DNA from: Nereocystis luetkeana
Lineage: Eukaryota; Sar; Phaeophyceae; Laminariales; Laminariaceae
Length of the DNA stretch: 64,000 nt
Direction: 5' to 3'
Assembly (NCBI GenBank): GCA_031213475.1
Contig: JARUPZ010000018.1
Location: forward strand, 5,245,680-5,309,679
Positions 37,467 to 42,721 of the stretch are shown piece after piece. How positions within the stretch are numbered: the first letter of the stretch is position 1; every line of letters begins with the position of its first letter. The notes beneath the pieces are model-generated. The model worked only from the letters and a program-made list of their open reading frames with translations, did no database searches and was not told where the DNA came from. A program made the position numbers and the translations under genes.

Positions 37467-39651
37467 GCGGCGGCGGCGGCGACGGTGGCACCGACGCCAA
37501 GGACAGTAAGGTTGCCAGCGGTGGCGACAAGACTAATAATAATGCCAGCGACTCGGACGTGGGGAGGACGGCCGGCGACAGCAGCACGAGCGACGATGAC
37601 AGCGACATGATGGACTCCGCGCAGCCCCCGCTGCCGCCGGCGTACGACGAAGTTTCGGCGTTCTTCGATGATTCCGAGGCGGACGAGGATGACGACGCCA
37701 CGATCAGCGTGAGGGCGAGGCGGGGGTGGACGGAGGCGTCGGGGGGAGGGGATGAGGCGGCGGATGGGAAGCCCAAGTCCAAGTTCCTGGAGAAGTGAGG
37801 CTGCGTTTTGCGTTTGCGTCTGTTGGTGTTACCGTAGTTACGTCTGCATCGTATATACGTCTGCACTAAATAACAAGAAAAAATACAGGAAGAAATGCAG
37901 TGCATATCTAAACTCACACCAACAAACTAAAAAAACAAGCACATGTCATAAAATTATGGAATAAAATAGAATGGTGTCTCTCTTGACGGGTTGTTATGCT
38001 TCCCAGCTCGGCTCCCTACCCCCCCCCCCCTCTCCAGACCGCTAGCTAGCCCTTTTTCTACTGCAAAACATACCCCTTACTAAATGCAAGCATTTCCCCC
38101 CCAAACCGCACGTGCAGTTTTGAAAGAAAAGAACAGTACGAGTAACGGCGCGTAATAGTGGCAAGTTTTTGTGGACTCGCTCTCCTCGAAGGTTGTCGAG
38201 GGCAGTGATAAATCTATGTAGACAAGCGGTAAAAACGTGATGATGCACGTGCTCACGCGCGCACACACGCACGAAATGAGTGCCGCAGTGTAAACGAAAC
38301 TCGATGCGACGGGGCCCGACTCGACAACGCAGCCGGACCCGAACATCAGCCCGCGCTATAGGTGACGCGGATGTGTGTGTGAGGGTGTCTTCCCCTCTCA
38401 CCAAGAAGGTTTTATCTCTCTTCCTCCTGTCCTTTGGATGCACAGCAGTAATGGTGTACTGTAGTACTGCATTGTCTTTGTTGTTACCGAAATGTTGCCC
38501 ACTTCTGGGGCGGGAACCGGAGCGAATTTCGCTAAAACCGAACCCAACCTAAGGTGGTTATAACCGAAAGTGCTTTGATCTGAGTGTACCAACCACACTG
38601 TGCTTGCTGCTGTGTCCACTTTGTTCTCCCTGTTTTTTTTTTCCGGTGTCTTGTCACTGTCATCGTCAGGGAGCGCGAAAACCTCACGCGCGAGATTAAC
38701 AGGCTCAGCGCCGAGCTGGCGGCGGCGGGAGTCAGCGGTCTCGACGACTCCCGGTCCTCCGGTCCGGACAAGACCAGGCTCATTGATATCGCCCCACTCC
38801 AGCCAAAGCCCACGCCCCCGCCCTCACTCGCCCGGAGCTCGCAGCACTCGAGGAAGGGGCCCGGAGGAGGAGCGGTTCCGGCCCCGCCAAGGCACGCCCA
38901 CCTCCCCGTCGCCGACCACGTGAACATTAACAACCACGACAGCCACAACAAAAACACTAACCACCACGGCAGCAACAACATCAACAGCAACCACGGCGTT
39001 AACACCAACAAAGACAGCAACTGTAATGTCGGCGGCGGTGTCGGCGGCGGCAGCGGCGGCGGAGTGTTCGGCGGATACGGCGGGTACGGCACGACGCAGC
39101 CATTCCCCGAAGGGCGCCGGCGGCGACGGTCGGACCATCGCTCCGGCGGGGAACCTACTCAGGCACGGGCCGCCGGCGGTGGTGGTAGTCTCGAGAGAAG
39201 CAAGAGCTGGCGAGCCCCGCACCCGCAGGCGCAGCCTCACTCTCAGCCGCAGCCGCAGCCGAAGCCAAAGCCGAAGCCGCATCTGCGTCCGCAGCAGCAG
39301 CCGCAGCCGAAGCCGCACCTGCGGCCGCAGCAGCACCCGCAGCCGAAGCCGCATCTGCAGCATCTGCAGCATCTGCGGCCGCAGCAGCAGCCGCAGCCGC
39401 AGCCGCAGCCGCAGCCGCAGCCGCAGCCGCAGCCGAAGCCGCATCTGCGGCCGCAGCAGCAGCCGCGGTCGCAGTCATGGTCATCGTCGTCTTTCTCGGC
39501 CTACCCTGCACACCCGGGGTACCGGGTTTCGGGGTTTCCGGGTGAGGACGATGACAGCGGGGGCGTTACGGGGTCGGACATGTCGCTGTCGCCCAGGAGT
39601 TCTAGAAGGGGCTCCAGCAGGGGTTCCAGCAGGGGTGTCAGGTGCCGTTGA
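6..39651 (+). CDS. Large multi-exon coiled-coil / low-complexity protein, 5' partial (12 exons)
   Basis: Joined exons: 6-123, 15577-15736, 21924-22028, 24014-24102, 25582-25660, 30090-30304, 31245-31458, 31906-32148, 33351-33419, 36559-36699, 37205-37794, 38670-39651. Every junction is GT-AG and the split codons agree, leaving 1000 whole residues and a TGA at 39649-39651. Residues 1-183 are charged and helical. About 184-326 is Ala/Gly- then Pro-rich with a small Cys cluster. 327-477 is strong coiled coil rich in Glu, Arg and Leu. 478-674 is Gly/Ser/Asp-rich and acidic, with PPAY at 621-624. 675-700 is a further short helix and the rest is disordered, with long Pro-Gln/Pro-Lys tracts. I see no enzyme motif, signal peptide or membrane segment. 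The family is not recognised; a cytoskeletal, centrosomal or scaffold role is only an inference from composition. Intron 1 (15.4 kb) could hide further exons. The start codon is upstream of the window. Confidence 0.72.
4686..4783. repeat. (TTA)n microsatellite, about 30 copies
   Basis: A nearly perfect ATT/TTA trinucleotide run. It gives poly-Ile or poly-Leu open frames that are not real proteins. Confidence 0.95.
5686..5778. mobile_element. MITE family B copy 1 (93 bp hairpin element)
   Basis: The left arm AACCCTTTTAG then gcagtcccg..tttggggacaa is mirrored by ttgtccccaaaa..ctgcag then CTAAAAGGGTT. Two related copies occur at 18816-18906 and 34108-34191. There is no coding capacity, and the size is typical of a non-autonomous inverted-repeat element. 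Confidence 0.75.
6488..6700. repeat. Dispersed repeat family C, copy 1
   Basis: It shares gggtgaatttc, cgaaaatggcggcttg, cgtcgagatc and tccatagacgcg with copies near 9163, 12018 and 28845. No terminal inverted repeat was seen, so the family type is unknown. Confidence 0.55.
6755..6952. repeat. Two-copy tandem repeat, 97 bp period
   Basis: Units start at 6755 and 6852. Shared blocks include tgtgatcaacagctac, gggcac.ggctga and cagtaacgatta, with scattered differences. Confidence 0.8.
8306..8998. mobile_element. 687 bp non-autonomous DNA element with TTA target duplication
   Basis: The element at 8309-8995 starts GGGCCGTTTTcaacgac and ends with the inverted gtcgctaaAAACGGCCC. It is flanked on both sides by TTA (8306-8308 and 8996-8998). 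A TWA-type 3 bp duplication is characteristic of PIF/Harbinger elements, so membership is an inference. Inside are several tgccaaaatagca motifs in both halves and no transposase frame. Confidence 0.7.
9163..9730. repeat. Dispersed repeat family C, copy 2 (longest)
   Basis: The left part matches copy 1 (gggctgaatttc, cgaaaacggtggcttc, tcgtcgagacc). The right part matches the copy at 28845 (aattcgtccgagggtgtgtg, tatcatctc..cacacg). A CTATTAATAG palindrome sits inside. Confidence 0.5.
10788..10851. mobile_element. MITE family A copy 1, internally deleted (64 bp)
   Basis: It retains tacgggggaccatagttaat, aggacctatggtatacat and the right end cccccgtaata, but lacks the middle and most of the right arm. 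Confidence 0.7.
11179..11264. repeat. 86 bp imperfect palindrome
   Basis: The left arm cggcagcgag..ctattaataata is mirrored by tattattaatag..cctcgctgccg. The inner part contains ataccaggtaat facing aatacctggta. It combines the two short palindromes that recur through the introns. Confidence 0.8.
12018..12165. repeat. Dispersed repeat family C, copy 3
   Basis: Shared blocks are caccgcgaaatggcggc, ccgtcgagatc, ttttcgagcaatcagctttgac (split around short differences). It is about as diverged as the other copies. Confidence 0.45.
12785..13020. repeat. (GTT)n and (CTG)n compound microsatellite
   Basis: Two long GTT runs interrupted by tggtttgt, followed by seven CTG units and mixed GTT/CTG. All plus frames are open through it (poly-Val, -Cys or -Leu), which is an artefact. 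Confidence 0.95.
15319..15351. repeat. (CAG)n microsatellite, about 10 copies
   Basis: A perfect CAG run about 230 bases upstream of exon 2, inside intron 1. Confidence 0.9.
15577..15736 (+). CDS. Exon 2 of coiled-coil gene
   Basis: The acceptor ctacag ends at 15576 after a T-rich tract (tttttttgtcgtctgcc). The donor is GAT|gtgagt at 15737. One entry base plus 53 codons gives residues 40-92, rich in Glu, Arg, Lys, Ala and Leu and likely helical (for example HEEDAEKLRALLDER). Base composition shifts from T-rich intron to GC-rich exon exactly at the junctions. Confidence 0.8.
15999..16030. repeat. Perfect 12 bp inverted repeat
   Basis: GGGAGTGTACAG, an 8-base spacer, then CTGTACACTCCC. It lies in intron 2 about 260 bases after exon 2. 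Confidence 0.85.
17152..17269. mobile_element. MITE family A copy 2 (118 bp)
   Basis: Arms tattacgggggaccatag and ctatggtcccccgtaata enclose a core with ggaccaaatattgttggtaa and a tataggtttttatgtatacc segment. The likely target duplication is TA. Confidence 0.85.
17523..17690. repeat. Dispersed repeat family C, diverged copy
   Basis: Weaker matches to the family: aaaacggttgctctgg, tcatcgagagctttccgta, tccagaaattccgcctggaa. Confidence 0.3.
17822..17882. repeat. Imperfect hairpin, about 16 bp stem
   Basis: ggtacacagcagcagt pairs with actactgctgtgtaccc across a short AT-rich loop. It directly follows a doubled TACCAGGTA motif. Confidence 0.7.
18310..18378. repeat. (GTT)n microsatellite, about 22 copies
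   Basis: A nearly perfect run; the reverse strand reads as poly-Asn. Confidence 0.95.
18816..18906. mobile_element. MITE family B copy 2 (91 bp)
   Basis: taggaccggagtcccgtttc ggggac faces gtcccctaaacag gactccggtccta, ending aaaagagtt. It has the same architecture as the copy at 5686 with a variant outer arm. Confidence 0.7.
20512..21346. mobile_element. 835 bp element with terminal inverted repeats
   Basis: The left end AGACCTATGCCAATGG is inverted perfectly at the right end, and similarity continues imperfectly inward (gcgaagttc/gaaacttcgc; accgccgaaa/ttcggcggg). An internal plus open frame of 167 codons (20656-21159) and shorter minus frames match no transposase I know. No clear target duplication was found. 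It is probably a non-autonomous or decayed DNA transposon. Confidence 0.65.
21924..22028 (+). CDS. Exon 3 of coiled-coil gene
   Basis: The acceptor is gagcag|TAC and the donor GAG|gtacgtgag, giving 35 whole codons (residues 93-127, for example YEALKDNLEKLYLKSIDDLE). Leu and Tyr at heptad-like spacing suggest coiled coil. An alternative acceptor three bases earlier would add one Gln. The intron after the donor is G-rich (gggagg repeats). Confidence 0.8.
22029..24013 (+). other. Intron 3 (2.0 kb)
   Basis: It begins with a GGGA-rich purine tract. It contains the degenerate ACGGTA minisatellite (22735-22865), a TC-rich microsatellite near 23610-23655 and a TTTCGTTCCCG-type hexamer tract (about 23820-23970) just before exon 4. 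Open frames here are low-complexity shadows. Confidence 0.6.
22735..22865. repeat. Degenerate ACGGTAMC minisatellite
   Basis: Repeats of about 10-12 bases built around cacggta, aacggtaac, acggtacc. They begin in ACGTACGGTC form and drift into AACGGTACC form. Confidence 0.8.
24014..24102 (+). CDS. Exon 4 of coiled-coil gene
   Basis: The acceptor is caaaacag|CTT after a pyrimidine-rich tract, and the donor is CTAAG|gtgggg at 24103. It has 29 codons plus two bases; AG + A of exon 5 makes Arg. Residues 128-156 are helical and charged, including RVEQDLKALMANADEDVVL. Confidence 0.75.
24103..25581 (+). other. Intron 4 (1.5 kb), dominated by a pentamer array
   Basis: It starts with GTGGGG and five GTGAC pentamers. 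It then has about 700 bases of GC-rich sequence followed by the CCTTG-type array (24826-25470), and it ends before the weak acceptor of exon 5. Confidence 0.6.
24826..25470. repeat. Pentamer array (GGYTY, then CCTTG), about 129 units
   Basis: It begins as GGGTT/GGCTC/GTCTG variants and becomes a pure CCTTG run over about 25050-25300, then degenerates again. A 5-base unit without stops leaves all six frames largely open, producing spurious frames of 170-290 codons with Leu-Ala-Leu-Pro-Cys or Gln-Gly-Lys-Ala-Arg repeats. Confidence 0.95.
25582..25660 (+). CDS. Exon 5 of coiled-coil gene
   Basis: The acceptor is chosen as caacgaag|A because it alone restores phase with exon 4 (AG+A); its upstream pyrimidine tract is weak. 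The donor is CCAGAG|gtacgtaag, a strong site. Residues 158-183 read ELPEATRNVGRVLKSSVKLV and continue to PE. The start is less certain than the end. Confidence 0.65.
28416..28459. repeat. (CT)n-(AG)n palindromic microsatellite
   Basis: About 15 CT units are followed directly by AGAGAGAGAGAGA, so the two halves can pair. Confidence 0.9.
28497..28605. mobile_element. MITE family A copy 3 (109 bp)
   Basis: Arms tattacgggggaccatag and tatggtcctccgtaata, with the core in the order ggacctatggtatacat ... aacatttggtcc, opposite to the next copy. It is nearly intact. Confidence 0.9.
28734..28842. mobile_element. MITE family A copy 4 (109 bp), reverse orientation
   Basis: It is a near-exact reverse complement of the copy at 28497-28605, with both arms complete (tattacggggg..cccccgtaata). 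It lies 128 bases from that copy. Confidence 0.9.
28845..29010. repeat. Dispersed repeat family C, copy 4
   Basis: It shares catcgaaaatggtggct, gtcgaggcctttccat, gacgcaccgc and cgtccgagggtgtgtg with the copy at 9163. It abuts the MITE copy ending at 28842, suggesting insertion beside or into it. Confidence 0.5.
29440..29725. repeat. GGCCC-rich minisatellite, about 55 bp unit
   Basis: About five units of ggcccggcccggccc followed by atcacttttt-like A/T-rich spacers. GC-rich and AT-rich blocks alternate regularly. Confidence 0.8.
30090..30304 (+). CDS. Exon 6 of coiled-coil gene, Ala/Gly-rich end
   Basis: The acceptor is gcgcgcag|ATC in phase 0 and the donor CCGCAG|gtcagt at 30305 in phase 2. 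The first 25 residues are mixed (ISALTAEDFPLGRLHNVVIA). They are followed by a basic Ser/Pro segment, a poly-Ala run encoded by GCG repeats and a Gly-rich tail with G7 runs. The low-complexity end could vary in length between alleles. Confidence 0.65.
30305..31244 (+). other. Intron 6 (0.9 kb)
   Basis: It begins T/G-rich with a G10 tract. It then has a degenerate TTGCC-type tract (about 30650-31050) ending in repeats of CTTGCCATGCAG type, and a C/T-rich tract (31085-31160). The long open frames are repeat artefacts. Confidence 0.6.
30650..31050. repeat. Degenerate TTGCC/GGCTT tract
   Basis: Loose 4-5 base periodicity (ttgcctcgctttt, cttgcctggcttgtctgg) turning into 11-12 base units cttgccatgcag near the end. 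It lies in intron 6. Confidence 0.7.
31245..31458 (+). CDS. Exon 7 of coiled-coil gene, Pro-rich with Cys cluster
   Basis: The acceptor actatag|A at 31244 and donor TACCGA|gtgagt at 31459 give one entry base plus 71 codons, in phase with both neighbours. The more obvious acceptor cag at 31250-31252 gives frames that fail: the phase-matched reading meets a TAA. The exon encodes a Pro-rich stretch, an acidic/Gly stretch spanning a G10 run, and a Cys cluster (KACKRCACACQ). The exact acceptor and the G-run length are the weak points. Confidence 0.5.
31459..31905 (+). other. Intron 7 (447 bp)
   Basis: It contains a GTT/GTTTT microsatellite (about 31600-31665) and ends with a strong C/T tract feeding the exon 8 acceptor. 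Confidence 0.65.
31906..32148 (+). CDS. Exon 8 of coiled-coil gene, main coiled-coil exon
   Basis: The acceptor is gcctcag|AGC after a long C/T tract and the donor TCGGAG|gtgagc at 32149. It holds 81 whole codons (residues 327-407). It is almost purely Glu, Arg, Lys, Leu, Met and Ala, with regularly spaced hydrophobics (for example RRGEMEMELEQKRRELMEGG), as in a long coiled coil or single alpha helix. This is the most convincing coding exon in the window. Confidence 0.88.
32149..33350 (+). other. Intron 8 (1.2 kb), GGT-rich, with a spurious 331-codon open frame
   Basis: GGTGGT and GTTG repeats (32620-32770) create long open frames on both strands: plus 32579-33574 and minus 32509-33279. The plus frame crosses exon 9 in a different reading frame, so I treat it as a shadow. 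The tract from 33000 to 33300 is a degenerate CTTG/CCTTG-like sequence. Confidence 0.55.
33351..33419 (+). CDS. Exon 9 of coiled-coil gene
   Basis: The acceptor is ttgctcccag|GCG and the donor CAAGAG|gtgaac. It has 23 whole codons (residues 408-430), helical (AEVQSLRGIVQASLKECQAV). It continues the coiled coil of exon 8 in phase 0. Confidence 0.8.
33530..33665. repeat. Intron 9 block E, copy 1
   Basis: The sequence from gcccgcccctg through ttatgtatatta and gtgcgactg to gactagt is repeated at 34240-34380, ending in a C tract in both. Confidence 0.75.
33667..34020. repeat. Intron 9 block B-C-D, copy 1, with CCTAAR array
   Basis: cccttcccgtgaggggagg, then about 175 bases of CCTAAG/CCTAAA/CCCAAG hexamers (33779-33956), then gccaaggtgacgtgacggga. 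The same order recurs at 34904-35235. Confidence 0.8.
34108..34191. mobile_element. MITE family B copy 3, right arm truncated
   Basis: aaccctttgagaattgcag and tcccgttttggggacaa pair with ttgttcccaaaatggga; the outer right arm is missing. Confidence 0.7.
34387..34900. repeat. Poly-C-ended 245 bp repeat, copies 1 and 2
   Basis: Units at about 34387-34635 and 34649-34895 run from gaagctgtc through gcggttcttagtaggatgca, ggtgaaaacccgacat and ctacggccatgcatgagatc to gagta followed by a C tract. Confidence 0.85.
34904..35235. repeat. Intron 9 block B-C-D, copy 2, with CCTAAR array
   Basis: Same order as 33667-34020; the hexamer array is at about 35010-35165 and the flanks match closely. Confidence 0.8.
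35273..36375. repeat. Two tandem 544 bp units in intron 9
   Basis: Each contains tattttatataggttggg, a T-run block with gcggtcgccyacagctggttg, gtgttcaaggtaaggcacc, and then a full poly-C-ended 245 bp unit (starting at 35578 and 36123). The offset between equivalent points is 544 bases. Confidence 0.8.
36559..36699 (+). CDS. Exon 10 of coiled-coil gene
   Basis: The acceptor is gtgaacag|TCG and the donor CTCAAG|gttagg. It has 47 whole codons (residues 431-477), helical (for example LREKVLLGQQCLERALQEAL), ending the central coiled coil. It is followed immediately in the intron by a G-rich tract. Confidence 0.82.
36700..37204 (+). other. Intron 10 (505 bp)
   Basis: It contains a G-rich start, then two broken copies of the intron 9 repeat unit (36973-37030 and 37037-37145), and ends in C26 followed by a C/T-rich tract that leads into the exon 11 acceptor. 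Confidence 0.65.
36973..37170. repeat. Poly-C-ended repeat, two truncated copies, ending in C26
   Basis: Partial units share tatggtcatacgactacggc and ggtgaaaacccgac with intron 9. The last ends at the 26-base C tract (37145-37170) upstream of exon 11. Confidence 0.8.
37205..37794 (+). CDS. Exon 11 of coiled-coil gene, Gly/Ser/Asp-rich with PPxY motif
   Basis: The acceptor is tgtctcag|GGG after a 26-base C tract, and the donor is GAGAA|gtgagg. Reading through the donor gives an immediate TGA at 37796-37798; splicing instead to exon 12 makes AA+G = Lys and keeps the frame. The exon encodes Gly- and Ser-rich repeats, a run of seven Asp, poly-Gly and several acidic Ser/Asp patches. PPAY, encoded at 37634-37645, lies within LPPAYDEV and resembles a WW-domain ligand. 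It is probably disordered. An alternative transcript without the last splice would end the protein here. Confidence 0.75.
37795..38669 (+). other. Intron 11 (875 bp)
   Basis: The donor overlaps a TGA codon of the exon 11 frame (GTGAGG). The middle is A-rich then mixed, with one C10 tract; the acceptor is preceded by a T9 run. No gene was seen on either strand. Confidence 0.6.
38670..39651 (+). CDS. Exon 12, terminal coding exon, Pro/Gln-rich
   Basis: The acceptor is catcgtcag|G, and the frame is open for 326 codons to TGA at 39649-39651. It starts with a short helix (ERENLTREINRLSAELAAAG). It then has a Ser/Pro linker, an Asn/His-rich stretch, Gly-rich repeats, a basic patch, and about 80 residues of Pro-Gln, Pro-Lys and His-Leu repeats from a CAGCCG hexamer array (39235-39475). 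The end is Ser/Arg/Gly-rich. The region is also open on the minus strand because of the repeat; the splice phase and the leading helix favour plus. Confidence 0.75.
39235..39475 (+). repeat. Coding CAGCCG hexamer array in exon 12
   Basis: CAGCCG, AAGCCG and CATCTG hexamers encode Gln-Pro, Lys-Pro and His-Leu dipeptides. Periodicity divisible by 3 keeps the frame under length change. Confidence 0.85.
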
Positions 39652-42600
39652 GATAGCGGGTGAGAATGGTGGGAGTTGGAAGGGAGGGGAGGGAGGGGAG
39701 GGAAGGGGAGAGAGGGAAAGGAGAGAGAGGGGAGGAGGGAGGGAGGGGAAAAGGGAGGAAGAGGGAGAGGAGGGAAGAGGATAATAAAAGAGGTGGACGG
39801 AATGTTTGGCGCGCCTTGAGCAGCCTACCCCCCCCCCCCCCCCCCCCCCCCCCCTCGCCCCCGCCCCGCCGCTTCCCTGGTGTGTTTGTTTTTTGCGTCG
39901 TCGAGCGCGAGGCAGGCACGAACGGTTTGTAAGTTTGTGTGTGTGCTGGGTCGATTGATGGTTGGGTGCGTGTGTGCATGCGGACGGCTGGTACATAGAA
40001 AGCGCGCCGGAAAACACTTGGTTGCTTGTGCTTTGTTTGTTGTTCGTTTGTCGTGCACAAATGGAATTCCATTTGTTTTTTTCGCTTTCGTTCATTTCTT
40101 CGAAAACGCCGCAAGTCCGGGTTGCGCGAGGGACGGAGGACGGGATGAGGTGGAGGGGTAGGTGGCAAGTGGCAAAACGATGGGGGCTTTATCTTGATGC
40201 GCCAAGAACTGAACAATGCGAGGCGGGCGGTCGATAGGAAGACCTATCTTCAGAAATCGCGCGAGATTGCTGACAGCGCGTGTCTAGAAGTGCACGCATG
40301 AAGTACGGATAGTACGCGCCGTATATCTCCCACCTCCCCAACCGCTCTCGCTTGCGCTCACGTGTAAACGATGATGTCCGGCAGGGACACCCTAAGCAGG
40401 GTGAAAAGCGAGAAAAGCGAGTTGGTTGTCCTATCTCGGTCGGTGGTAGGTAGCTCCAGCGCACCCGTCTGGTCGTCCGTCCGTCCGATAAACCGCCGCC
40501 GTGTTTTTTTTGGCGGATAACACGCGAGAAGAGGCCCTGTTCGAACTCGGAGCTAATACCCAAGCAGGGGATTTGCCCGTCAGCCAACAAACGCCACCGC
40601 TTTTTGTCTGAGGGGAACTCCTGAGAGGAGGTCCTTTCGAACCTGGGGACCGGAGATACCCAAGGACAGGACGCCACAAAGTGCGATGCGCGGTATATCG
40701 TAAAAGTCGCTCGAAAGAGGAGCCGCGACAGAAGGCGGGGTAATATATTAGTGATTGCCTCCTGCCTGCCATGTCAAATGGTGGGTTGGTGCCGTTATGC
40801 AAGAACCAAAAGAGGTTCGGTCTTTTTTTTGCCTCGTTTCTTGTCCTCGGGTCGGTTTTTTGTTTTGTTTTACTTTGTTTCGGTTTTGTTTTGCTTTGTT
40901 TTGCTTCGGATTGGTTGTAACTAAATCGTCAACCCTGCTTGCTGCAAAGTGAGACATTAGTTGAAGAACATTTTTTTTTTGTTTTCGATGGGAAGAATCG
41001 GCTATTAAAAATATAAATTGATTTTGTACTAACGCGCAGTTCTGGAGGCGTTTCCGAGCGGGGAAGAATTAACGCCTAACCGGGTCGACCGTCTGTGGGC
41101 TCGCTCTTGGTTTTTGTCGAGAGCGGCTTGTTTTGGCTTTTGTGAAGGGTCGCTTCGCTTCACTTGCCTCGGCTCGCGATCGGCGGGCAATGACGGTTGC
41201 GCTGACGGTGTTGTAGGATGAAATACCTATTACCTTAACAAGGCAGGGGGGGGGGCAGGGGCGGCGGCGTGAATATTTTCGCCGGGTCTCTCGGACAGCC
41301 TAGTCGAGGAAACCACGTGCGGTACTGCTACCGTGTTGATATGCGAGGAAGATCAGGATATAGCTGCCAACAGCAGGAAGGAGTGTTTTATGTATGGTTT
41401 GGTGGTGGACCGTAGAGTCCGGTGTAGAAGTGAGAGCGAAAATATTATTGAACAGGAGAAAAAAATCTCGCAAAGTTCTGCTCTCTTCCTTGCTCGCTTT
41501 TGCCTCAATATGCTTGCGTGCTTGCCCTTGCTTGCCCTTGCTTGCTTGCCCTTGCTTGCTTGCTAGCTTGCATTGTTTTTTCGTTTTCTGTTGATTTGTT
41601 TTGGTCTCCCGGGGGGTAGGAAGAAGAGTGTAGACCCTTTACTCCGTTGTGCGCGGAACGGCCGAAACGCGGAGAAGCGAGAGCGGCCATGGGAGTTTAC
41701 CGGTACTCTACTGGATTAGGCTACCGATTATCTGTGATACTGGAGTGTACCCGGTAGTCCCTTTTGTGTTGTGATACAACAAGCCTTTTTTTTTTTTTTT
41801 CTTTATCGAATCGTTTTTTGCGCATGCTCAGCCCTGGCCCATAACGAGGGAGAGCGCGCATTCGAACGGCGGGTGCATTTTCCTTTTTACTCGTAGACTC
41901 ACTGATTTTAGATACCTTCGTCCGCCACGCTAACCCTAGCTTCACATGTCGGGGGACGGGGATAGGGGGGTTGAAGGAGGGCAGGAAAGGGGAGGGGAGG
42001 GGGGTTGTCACGGCCCGTTCAGGCATGTCTCCGGTCGCCGACTTCCATTCGTCGCCGAAACGCTCGCTGTGCTGGCTCACGCTGCGGGCGCATTTCGCGC
42101 CCGCATTATTCGTACACTATTAATATACGATAGCCAGACGGCGGTTGCCTTTGAAAAGGATTTGAAAGTTCTTCCTTCGGTGGTAGCTCAATATTGTATT
42201 TTTTGTATGTTTTGCATTTTTTGTACCTGGTTCGGAGCAGCAAAAAGAGTACGGTAGATATAGCTGTGTGTATATACGTATTCGTGTTCCAAGTACAATA
42301 CGATCCCTTCTCGGGAAGGAAGTCTCAGCTCGGGCCTCGCCTCTCGCCGTTAGCCGGTAAAGGTCGCCGCTTCCGGAAAGGAAGGAGAGTTGAGGGAAGG
42401 CTGGGTGGGTGGGTGGGGATTTCGTTGGATAGGGTGGCGAGTGCACTGTACCCCGTAAAATAGCAGGCAGGTAGATTTTTGCAAGCCCAACGGACGGCGA
42501 AGAAACGCAAGTCGTTGACTCGTGCCCCCGGTCACGTTCAAGGTTGAAGTAGAAGGTTTGTTCTTCTTGGCGCTGGAAAGGCTTCGTCGGTTGCTGTAGT

Positions 42601-42689
42601 CGATCGCCGTCGTCGGTCGTCGTCGAGCCGGTTTCCGTCGCCAATGAATAGTACAGCGGCAGTAGCTAACACGGCACAGCTACAGTAAT

Positions 42690-42721
<32 letters not shown>

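Noticed and set aside
38824-39511. Minus-strand frames rich in Leu/Arg and Ala opposite exon 12
   Set aside because: They mirror the CAGCCG array. The plus frame has the acceptor, the phase match and a helical start.
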